Assembly (NCBI GenBank): GCA_013140695.1
Contig: JABFSI010000069.1
Coordinates: 1-33,576 of the forward strand
DNA: 33,576 nt
DNA from: Sideroxydans sp.
GTDB taxonomy: Bacteria; Pseudomonadota; Gammaproteobacteria; Burkholderiales; Gallionellaceae
Reading direction: 5' to 3'
The notes under the pieces: generated by a model
Told to the model about the DNA's origin: nothing
What the model saw: only the letters and a program-made list of their open reading frames with translations
Database searches by the model: none
Position numbers and translations under genes: made by a program
In this document: positions 1 through 5,866 of the stretch, piece by piece
Position numbering within the stretch: the first letter of the stretch is position 1
How the letters are laid out: each line of letters opens with the position of its first letter

Positions 1-44
1 CAGAAATTAAAGTGATGGTTGCGCACATTCTGGCAACCCAATAA
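1..44 (+). CDS. Possible 3' end of an unidentified gene (partial)
   Basis: From base 3 an open frame reads EIKVMVAHILATQ and stops at TAA 42-44. A terminator-like hairpin begins at the stop codon, which is what the end of a transcription unit would look like. The piece is too short to identify any family, and it could be chance. Nothing upstream is visible. Confidence 0.35.
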   Translation, partial: EIKVMVAHILATQ

Positions 45-59
45 ACCCCTCTGGGGTTT
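43..59 (+). terminator. Small terminator-like hairpin
   Basis: AAACCCC (43-49), loop TCT, GGGGTTT (53-59), followed by GTTGG. The 7-base stem is perfect but the T-tract is short. It overlaps the stop codon at 42-44. It could also act, on the other strand, downstream of the photolyase gene, although the repeat cluster lies between them. Confidence 0.45.
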
Positions 60-66
60 GTTGGAA

Positions 67-219
67 GCCGATTTGTCTCGAAGAAGTTCGTACCCTGTGG
101 GAGCTCGATTCACCTCGAAGAAGTTCACGTACCCTATGGGTATCGAGCGATTGAATTCATAAATCCCTACACCCAAAACCCACAGGATACGTGAACTTCT
201 TCGAGGTAAATCGGCCGCC
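67..219. repeat. Three-copy repeat cluster: two direct copies and one inverted copy
   Basis: Copies lie at 67-101, 103-140 and, inverted, 179-219. All share the core CTCGAAGAAGTTC followed by a CCCTGTGGG-like end and a CGATT-like start. The first two copies can each pair with the third to form a long stem. The stretch has no convincing coding frame. It sits between the putative gene end at 44 and the end of the photolyase gene at 238, so it is intergenic repeat DNA, perhaps also a transcription barrier. Confidence 0.75.
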
Positions 220-237
220 TACATACCCAAGCCCTCT

Positions 238-1662
238 TCAGCTTACCTGCTTGAACATCTCCAGCGTCTTCACGCGCGCCAGTGCGTGATCGACGATAGG
301 CGCTGGGTAATCTCTCCCGATCACCACCCCACACCTTTGTTGCTCACCACTCGCTAACATCCACGGCGCATGGATCATCTTGTCTGGACAGTTCACTAAC
401 TCAGGAACGTAGCGACGGATGAACTTACCCGCAGGATCGAACCTTTCAGATTGCGTGACCGGATTGAAGATGCGGAACCACGGTTGCGCATCACATCCCG
501 TCGAAGCGGACCACTGCCAACCACCGTTGTTCGCCGACAGGTCGTAGTCCAGCAGATGCTCGGCAAAATAGCGTTCGCCCCAGCGCCAATCGATCTGGAG
601 ATCTTTGGTCAGGAACGAAGCCGTCACCATACGCAGGCGGTTGTGCATGAAACCAGTCTGATTGAGTTGGCGCATGCCGGCATCCACCAATGGATAACCA
701 GTGCGCCCCTCACACCATGCCGCGAACTTGTCTTTGTCATTCAGCCACGCCAGCCCGTCGAACTGCGGTTTGTAGGCATGGTTCACGACACGAGGATGGT
801 GATGCAACAGCATCTGGTAGAACTCGCGCCAGATGAGTTCAGACAACCACGTTTGCGCGCCCTGCCCTCCCACATGATGGGCATAACTCGCCAAAGCACG
901 GATGGAGAGAGTGCCGAAGCGCAGATGCGTGGAAAGATAGGACACGCCTTTCACTGCGGGGAAGTCGCGCCGCGCGTGATATTCGCTGATGCGTTGCTGG
1001 AAATCCTCGAACAACTTGCTCGCCCCCGACATGCCACACGGCAACGCCATCACACCCAAATTGGTCGGCTTGAAACCAATCTCTTCCAAACTAGGTAATG
1101 GCGTTGATTCACACTTTACCAGCGCCTCAAGATACGTCTCCACTGGATAAGCGCGCAGATAGAAATCGTCCACCTTCTTCAACCATGCGTTCTTGTAAGG
1201 CGTGAACACAGCGAACGGTTTGCCCGAACCATTCAATATCTCATCACGCTCGAAGATGACTTGGTCTTTGTAGTCATGCATCGCTATGTCGCTCTTCGCA
1301 AGTTCAGCCGCCACGAACGTATCGCGCTGGATAGCCTCTGGCTCGTAGTCATGATTGCAAAATACCGCCCCTGCCTTAAGGCGTTTCGCCAACTGCGGGA
1401 CGAGCTCGCGTGCGTTGCCATGCAACACATGCAAAGTGCTACCAAGCTTCTCCAACTCGGCATGCAGCTCCTGCACGCTACGCCAGATGAATTCCACACG
1501 ACGGTCCGCCTTGTTGGGCAAGGCATCCAAGATGTCGGTGTCAAACACGAACACGCAATGCACTCCTGCGCTCTCTTTCAGCGCGTGAAACAGGGCTGCA
1601 TGGTCATGCAGACGTAGGTCGCGGCGGAACCAACATAGCGAGACGGGATAGGGTTTAGTCAT
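238..1662 (-). CDS. phrB: Deoxyribodipyrimidine photolyase (class I CPD photolyase)
   Basis: A 474-residue flavoprotein that uses blue light to split cyclobutane pyrimidine dimers in DNA. The N-terminus VSLCWFRRDLRLHDHAAL is the Rossmann-like antenna domain opening. The C-terminal FAD domain carries ELIWREFYQM, the NNGGWQWSASTGCDAQPW motif and RIFNP, all hallmarks of class I photolyases. Length matches the E. coli enzyme (472). The ATG start at 1660-1662 has only a weak ribosome site but places the conserved CWFRRDLR at residue 10, as expected. It is transcribed alone, divergent from yqgE across a repeat-containing gap and ending next to the 67-219 repeats. The antenna cofactor (folate or deazaflavin) cannot be decided by eye. 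Confidence 0.95.
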   Translation of the reverse strand: MTKPYPVSLCWFRRDLRLHDHAALFHALKESAGVHCVFVFDTDILDALPNKADRRVEFIWRSVQELHAELEKLGSTLHVLHGNARELVPQLAKRLKAGAVFCNHDYEPEAIQRDTFVAAELAKSDIAMHDYKDQVIFERDEILNGSGKPFAVFTPYKNAWLKKVDDFYLRAYPVETYLEALVKCESTPLPSLEEIGFKPTNLGVMALPCGMSGASKLFEDFQQRISEYHARRDFPAVKGVSYLSTHLRFGTLSIRALASYAHHVGGQGAQTWLSELIWREFYQMLLHHHPRVVNHAYKPQFDGLAWLNDKDKFAAWCEGRTGYPLVDAGMRQLNQTGFMHNRLRMVTASFLTKDLQIDWRWGERYFAEHLLDYDLSANNGGWQWSASTGCDAQPWFRIFNPVTQSERFDPAGKFIRRYVPELVNCPDKMIHAPWMLASGEQQRCGVVIGRDYPAPIVDHALARVKTLEMFKQVS

Positions 1663-1734
1663 TGTTGATTCTTGATCGTTGAAATTTAAGTTAACACTCT
1701 ATAGCAGTGTACTTAAGAAAACTCTGATTAAGTC

Positions 1735-1842
1735 GTCATTCCCGCGAAAGCGGGAATCCAGTCAATCAATTAATTCTTTGTGCAGCAAAGACCAAAAGCT
1801 TTTTGAATTAAAGCGCTGGATTCCCGCTTTCGCGGGAATGAC
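1735..1842. repeat. MITE/REP-like element with perfect 27-base terminal inverted repeats
   Basis: Arms at 1735-1761 and 1816-1842 are exact reverse complements over 27 bases. Each arm is itself a small hairpin, TTCCCGC-GAAA-GCGGGAA. The 54-base interior is AT-rich with no gene. Translated, arms of this kind give the SFPRKRES and WIPAFAGMT strings that turn up as spurious protein ends in many proteobacterial annotations. It lies between phrB and yqgE, just upstream of the yqgE ribosome site, so it sits in or near the leader of that operon. Confidence 0.85.
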
Positions 1843-1870
1843 AAACTACCTCTTAATTGTGAAGGGAACC

Positions 1871-2452
1871 ATGAAAAGCTACAATGGCGGCATGTCCAGT
1901 ATGAACCTCACCAACCACTTCCTGATCGCCATGCCGGCGATGACCGATCCCTTCTTTGCCAAATCGCTCACCTATGTGTGCGAACACAATGACGAGGGGG
2001 CGATGGGTATCGTGGTGAACCGCCCCATCAGCCTCAATCTGAGTGAATTGTTCGCCCAGATCAACATGCCACTCACCCAAACCGAGTTGGAAGATATGCC
2101 CGTGCATTTCGGCGGCCCAGTGCAGACTGATCGTGGCTTCGTCCTGCACAACGCGGGCGGCCAATGGCAATCGACCTTGAAGGTGAATGACAAGATCGAA
2201 CTCACCACCTCCAAAGACATCCTGCAAGCGGTGGGCGAAGGCTCTGGCCCCAGCAACCTGCTCATCACCCTTGGCTATGCTGGATGGGCTGAGGGACAAC
2301 TGGAGCAAGAGCTGGCAGCCAACGCATGGTTGAGCGTGCCCGCCACTGAGCACATCCTGTTCGACCTACCCGCAGAAGAAAAACTGACGGCGGCGATGGC
2401 CTTACTCGGCGTCGATTTTGCATCCCTTTCCGAAGAGGCTGGACATGCCTGA
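1871..2452 (+). CDS. YqgE/AlgH family protein
   Basis: A 193-residue cytoplasmic protein of the UPF0301 (YqgE/AlgH) family, whose biochemical role is not settled. Recognisable family stretches are FLIAMPAM near the start, [27 protein letters not shown], and [21 protein letters not shown]. The open frame extends back to 1679, but that extension only translates the inverted-repeat element. The ATG at 1871 follows GAAGGGAACC, a good ribosome site, and gives the family's usual length; ATGs at 1892 and 1901 are weaker alternatives. The gene is first in a packed operon with ruvX, whose start overlaps its end by 8 bases, and then pyrB and pyrC'. The yqgE-ruvX pairing is common in proteobacteria. Confidence 0.93.
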   Translation: MKSYNGGMSSMNLTNHFLIAMPAMTDPFFAKSLTYVCEHNDEGAMGIVVNRPISLNLSELFAQINMPLTQTELEDMPVHFGGPVQTDRGFVLHNAGGQWQSTLKVNDKIELTTSKDILQAVGEGSGPSNLLITLGYAGWAEGQLEQELAANAWLSVPATEHILFDLPAEEKLTAAMALLGVDFASLSEEAGHA

Positions 2453-2903
2453 CGGGCAGTCTTCCTCGACCCTTTCCGGCACCTTTCTCGCTTTCGATTT
2501 CGGCACTAAACGCATCGGCATCGCCGTGGGCAACAACATCTCCGGCACTGCGCGCCCACTCTCCACCATCAATGACGAGAAGACCGATGTACGCTTCTCC
2601 ACCATCGCGGCACTCCTTAAAGAATGGCAACCCGTAGCGCTCGTCGTTGGCCTACCTTGCAACGATGACGGCACCCCTCACGAGATGACCGCCTTGTGCC
2701 GCCGCTTCGCCAACCGACTCAAAGGCCGCTTCGATTTGCCGACGATTCTGGTCGATGAACGTTATACTTCTGCCGCCGCAAGCAGTGCGTTAGACGATGA
2801 AGGAATCCATGGCCGCAAGCAAAAGTCTCTTATCGACCAATACGCCGCGCAGCAGATACTGCAAGCGTATTTTGATGAACCCAGCGCAGGAATCTACGCA
2901 TGA
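2445..2903 (+). CDS. ruvX: Putative pre-16S rRNA nuclease / Holliday junction resolvase-like protein YqgF
   Basis: A 152-residue RNase H-fold protein. The first strand carries [14 protein letters not shown], with the catalytic Asp. [16 protein letters not shown] is the second conserved block, and [14 protein letters not shown] plus [14 protein letters not shown] form the C-terminal part with further acidic ligands. The family was named for Holliday-junction resolution, and E. coli YqgF is linked to 16S rRNA 5' end maturation. A TTG at 2418 is in frame, but the ATG at 2445 has AAGAGG at 2433-2438 and gives the normal length. It overlaps yqgE by 8 bases and pyrB by 4 (ATGA), so translation is probably coupled. 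Confidence 0.93.
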   Translation: MPDGQSSSTLSGTFLAFDFGTKRIGIAVGNNISGTARPLSTINDEKTDVRFSTIAALLKEWQPVALVVGLPCNDDGTPHEMTALCRRFANRLKGRFDLPTILVDERYTSAAASSALDDEGIHGRKQKSLIDQYAAQQILQAYFDEPSAGIYA

Positions 2904-3856
2904 ATAATCCCCAACTGAATAAGAACGGCGAGCTGCAACACCTGCTCTCCACCGAAGGTCTTCCCGCGCGCATCTTGCGCGACATTCTCGATACGGCGGC
3001 TGGCTTCGTGAACATCGCCGAAGGTAGCGAGATCAAAAAGGTCCCGTTGCTTCACGGCAAATCTGTGTTCAACATCTTCTTCGAGAACAGCACGCGCACA
3101 CGCACCACCTTCGAAATCGCGGCTAAGAAACTCTCCGCTGACGTGGTCAACCTCAACATCGGTTCATCCAGCACCAGCAAGGGAGAAACGCTGTTGGATA
3201 CGGTTGATAACCTGTGTGCGATGCACGCCGATATGTTCGTGGTGCGCCACTCTTCCAGCGGTGCGGCCCACCTCATCGCACGACACGTTGCACCGGACAT
3301 CCATGTCATCAACGCCGGTGATGGTCGCCATGCACATCCAACGCAAGCGCTGTTGGACATGTTCACCATCCGCCACTACAAAAAAGAGTTCCACAATCTG
3401 AAGGTCGCCATCGTGGGAGACGTGTTGCACTCACGCGTCGCTCGTTCGCAGATCCATGCGCTGACGACACTGGGCGTACCTGAAGTACGCGTCGTCGCGC
3501 CCAAGACGCTGTTACCGACCCACGTCGAGAAGCTCGGCGTGCAGGTCTATCACGATATGGAGCAAGGTCTGAAAGATGTGGATGTGGTGATGATGCTGCG
3601 CCTGCAGAACGAGCGCATGCAAGGCGCACTGCTGCCTTCGGCGCAGGAATATTTCAAATACTACGGACTCACGCAAGAACGCTTGGCTGCTGCCAAGAGC
3701 AACGCCATCGTGATGCACCCCGGTCCGATGAATCGCGGCGTGGAGATCGACTCCAGCGTGGCGGATGGTTCGCAATCGGTCATCCTGCCGCAGGTCACTT
3801 TCGGTATCGCGGTGCGCATGGCGGTGATGAGTACGCTAGCAGGAGCAAAACAATGA
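2900..3856 (+). CDS. pyrB: Aspartate carbamoyltransferase catalytic subunit
   Basis: A 318-residue enzyme that joins carbamoyl phosphate and aspartate, the committed step of pyrimidine synthesis. The carbamoyl-phosphate loop STRTR is at residues 64-68, followed by the SSTSKGET loop. Further conserved pieces are [27 protein letters not shown] and [12 protein letters not shown]. The start overlaps the ruvX stop by four bases and the end overlaps pyrC' by four. No pyrI regulatory subunit is nearby. A dihydroorotase-like partner immediately downstream suggests the large class A ATCase made of PyrB and PyrC'. No pyrR lies between ruvX and pyrB, although pyrR occupies that place in several relatives. 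Confidence 0.97.
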   Translation: MNNPQLNKNGELQHLLSTEGLPARILRDILDTAAGFVNIAEGSEIKKVPLLHGKSVFNIFFENSTRTRTTFEIAAKKLSADVVNLNIGSSSTSKGETLLDTVDNLCAMHADMFVVRHSSSGAAHLIARHVAPDIHVINAGDGRHAHPTQALLDMFTIRHYKKEFHNLKVAIVGDVLHSRVARSQIHALTTLGVPEVRVVAPKTLLPTHVEKLGVQVYHDMEQGLKDVDVVMMLRLQNERMQGALLPSAQEYFKYYGLTQERLAAAKSNAIVMHPGPMNRGVEIDSSVADGSQSVILPQVTFGIAVRMAVMSTLAGAKQ

Positions 3857-5127
3857 ATATCCTGATCAAGAATGGTCGTGTGATCGACCCCAAGAACAAG
3901 ATCGATACACAGCAGGACGTGTTCATCTCGAATCGCCGTATCGCTGCCCTCGGTAAAGCGCCTGATGGTTTCGTCGCCGACCAAACCATCGATGCCAAAG
4001 ACCTGATCGTGATGCCGGGGCTGACGGATGTCGCTGCGCGCCTGCGCGAACCCGGTTACGAATATCGTGCCACCTTGGAATCGGAGATGTCTGCCGCCGT
4101 CGCGGGTGGCGTCACATCCCTCTCTTGCCCGCCTGATACTGATCCGCCGCTGGATGAACCCGGTCTGGTGGAGATGCTCAAGCATCGTGCGCGCAATCTG
4201 AATCAGTGCCGCGTGTTCCCACAAGGTGCGCTGACCTATGGATTGAAAGGTGCGGAACTCACTGAGATGGTCGAGCTGACCGAGGCGGGCTGCAAAGCTT
4301 TCAGCCAAGCCGACGTGCCACTCACCGATACCCGCGTATTGATGCGCGCCATGCAATACGCTGCCACCTTCGGCTATCGCGTATGGCTGCGTCCGCAAGA
4401 CAGTTTCCTCGCCAAGAACGGCGTGGCGCATGACGGCGAAGTCGCCACGCGCTTGGGTCTGCCCGCCATCCCTGTCGTGGCCGAGACTGTCGCCTTATCC
4501 ACCGCACTACAACTCGCTCGTGAGACAGGCGTGACTCTGCATATCTGCCGTGTCTCCAGCGGGGCCGGGGTCGAGATGATCCGTGCCGCGAAACGCGAAG
4601 GCCTGAAAGTGACCTGCGACGTTTCGATGAACCACGTGCACCTCACCGAGATGGACATCGGCTACTTCGATTCCAACTGCCACCTCGTGCCGCCCCTGCG
4701 TAGCTTGCGTGATCGCGACGCGCTGCGTGCCGGACTGCGCGATGGCACCATCGACGCCATCTGCTCCAACCATTCACCCGTGGATGAAGATGCCAAGCAG
4801 ATGCCCTTCGCCGAAGCGGAAGATGGCGCGACCGGTTTGGAACTGTTATTGCCACTGGTGTTGAAATGGGCAGAGCAAGACAAGATACCGTTGCTGGATG
4901 CGCTCTCACGCATCACCATCAATCCTGCTCAACTGCTAGGTGTGAAGATGGGCCACCTGAGCATCGGCGCACATGCCGACCTCTGCGTGTTCGACCCCAA
5001 AGTTGCTTGGAAGGTAGAACCCGCCGCCCTCAAGAGCCAAGGCAAGAACACACCGTTCAATGGCTACGAGATGCAAGGTCGCGTGCGTTACACCTTGCTC
5101 GACGGACAGCTCGTTTATCAAAGTTAG
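3853..5127 (+). CDS. pyrC': Dihydroorotase-like protein PyrC' (probably non-catalytic ATCase partner)
   Basis: A 424-residue amidohydrolase-fold protein of the dihydroorotase family, directly coupled to pyrB by an ATGA overlap. The fold is intact (VMPGLTD, LREPG at 64-68, [43 protein letters not shown]). The metal site is not. The usual DxHxHxR reads DVAARLR, so both histidines are replaced (A61, R63). The HICH motif reads HICR (R233). The TDHAPH catalytic motif reads SNHSPV, with Asp changed to N306. In Pseudomonas such pyrC' proteins are inactive and needed structurally for ATCase assembly, and the same role is inferred here. A catalytic dihydroorotase should be encoded elsewhere. Confidence 0.93.
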   Translation: MNILIKNGRVIDPKNKIDTQQDVFISNRRIAALGKAPDGFVADQTIDAKDLIVMPGLTDVAARLREPGYEYRATLESEMSAAVAGGVTSLSCPPDTDPPLDEPGLVEMLKHRARNLNQCRVFPQGALTYGLKGAELTEMVELTEAGCKAFSQADVPLTDTRVLMRAMQYAATFGYRVWLRPQDSFLAKNGVAHDGEVATRLGLPAIPVVAETVALSTALQLARETGVTLHICRVSSGAGVEMIRAAKREGLKVTCDVSMNHVHLTEMDIGYFDSNCHLVPPLRSLRDRDALRAGLRDGTIDAICSNHSPVDEDAKQMPFAEAEDGATGLELLLPLVLKWAEQDKIPLLDALSRITINPAQLLGVKMGHLSIGAHADLCVFDPKVAWKVEPAALKSQGKNTPFNGYEMQGRVRYTLLDGQLVYQS

Positions 5128-5205
5128 TCGACTTGGCGTAGCACGGGCGAACTGTTGCCTTCGAAGAGACCTTGTTTCAAATCAGTACTGAAGGATTTGC
5201 TATCT

Positions 5206-5228
5206 TGAGGTGCCAATCTGGCACCTCA
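5206..5228. repeat. Hairpin in the leader of the ORF6N gene
   Basis: TGAGGTGCCA (5206-5215), loop ATC, TGGCACCTCA (5219-5228): a perfect 10-base stem with no T-tract. It directly precedes the 29-base near-palindrome at 5233-5261. An extended -10-like TGCTATCTT lies at 5198-5206, so the hairpin could fall at the start of a transcript. Its role is unknown. Confidence 0.6.
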
Positions 5229-5232
5229 GAAT

Positions 5233-5261
5233 CTTTAAGATCACAAATTGCGACCTTAAAG
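5233..5261. repeat. 29-base near-palindrome, also found inside the downstream ORF6N gene
   Basis: The ends are CTTTAAG and CTTAAAG, and the interior is almost self-complementary. A second copy lies at 5505-5533 inside the coding region. Including flanks, 5229-5268 and 5501-5540 agree at 36 of 40 positions by eye. Read in the frame beginning at 5229, the leader copy encodes ESLRSQIATLKTG, close to ESLRSQFVTLKAG in the gene. It may be a scrap of a second ORF6N gene or a regulatory site. Confidence 0.75.
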
Positions 5262-5302
5262 ACTGGACTACGCATGGACAAGAAGCAACAAGGAGATTGG
5301 TG

Positions 5303-5866
5303 ATGACTGACAAACAACCACCCATTACGATAACGAACATCGAAACCAAGATTCTGTTCATTCGTGGACAAAAGGTCATGTTGGACTCCGATTTGGCAGA
5401 ACTCTATGGTGTAGAGATCAGAGCCTTGAACCAAGCTGTCAAACGAAATGCGGAACGCTTCCCTCAGGACTTCATGTTCCAGCTAACGCCGGAAGAGCAT
5501 GAATCTTTAAGATCACAATTTGTGACCTTAAAGGCCGGACGCGGTCAGCACCGAAAATACGCCCCCTATGTTTTTACCGAACACGGCGCCCTCATGCTAG
5601 GTAATGTGCTCAAATCAGAGAGAGCCGTCGAAGTCAGTATCATGGTTGTTCGCACCTTCGTACATCTGCGTGAGCTGGTCTCCAGCAACAACGAACTCTC
5701 GCTAAAATTAGATAAACTCGAACGGAAGTTTGCAGGCCATGACCGCGCAATTTCGGAATTGATCAACACCCTTCGCCAACTTATGTCACCCTCAGTATCT
5801 GATAAGAAACGCCCCATCGGCTTTGCGCCATGGGATAAAAATGAAACGAAACAAACCAACAAATGA
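5303..5866 (+). CDS. ORF6N domain-containing protein
   Basis: A 187-residue protein with an ORF6N domain at about residues 12-100. The domain shows KVMLDSDLAELYGVEIRALN, VKRNAERFPQDFMFQLT, then SLRSQFVTLK and YVFTEHGALMLGNVL. ORF6N is a presumed DNA-binding domain found in phage, plasmid and bacterial proteins, often next to KilA-N or Bro-type domains. A helical, coiled-coil-like segment (about 127-166) follows, then a C-terminal RPIGFAPWD. The ATG at 5303 has AGGAGA at 5291-5296; the frame's earlier ATG at 5210 would only translate the leader repeat. It overlaps prlC by four bases, an unusual link between an accessory gene and a housekeeping peptidase. Its target and role are unknown. Confidence 0.88.
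   Translation: MTDKQPPITITNIETKILFIRGQKVMLDSDLAELYGVEIRALNQAVKRNAERFPQDFMFQLTPEEHESLRSQFVTLKAGRGQHRKYAPYVFTEHGALMLGNVLKSERAVEVSIMVVRTFVHLRELVSSNNELSLKLDKLERKFAGHDRAISELINTLRQLMSPSVSDKKRPIGFAPWDKNETKQTNK
5505..5533. repeat. Coding-region copy of the ORF6N leader palindrome
   Basis: This copy is a better palindrome than the leader copy, CTTTAAGATCACAA paired with a nearly complementary second half ending CTTAAAG. It encodes the SLRSQFVTLK part of the ORF6N domain. The two copies are 272 bases apart in the same orientation. Confidence 0.75.

Noticed and set aside
67..219. CRISPR array
   Set aside because: Only three copies with one inverted, no regular spacers and no cas genes.
451..1098. A 215-codon open frame on the plus strand within the photolyase gene
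   Set aside because: It is antisense to a well-conserved photolyase and has no recognisable domain; a long shadow frame is expected in GC-rich coding DNA.
1679..1870. N-terminal extension of YqgE
   Set aside because: It translates the 27-base inverted repeats and has no family similarity; the ATG at 1871 has a proper ribosome site.
3661..4431. A 256-codon minus-strand frame over pyrB and pyrC'
   Set aside because: It is opposite two confident genes and shows no recognisable motif.
5210..5302. Longer N-terminus for the ORF6N protein
   Set aside because: It lies over the leader hairpin and repeat, and the ATG at 5303 has AGGAGA upstream.
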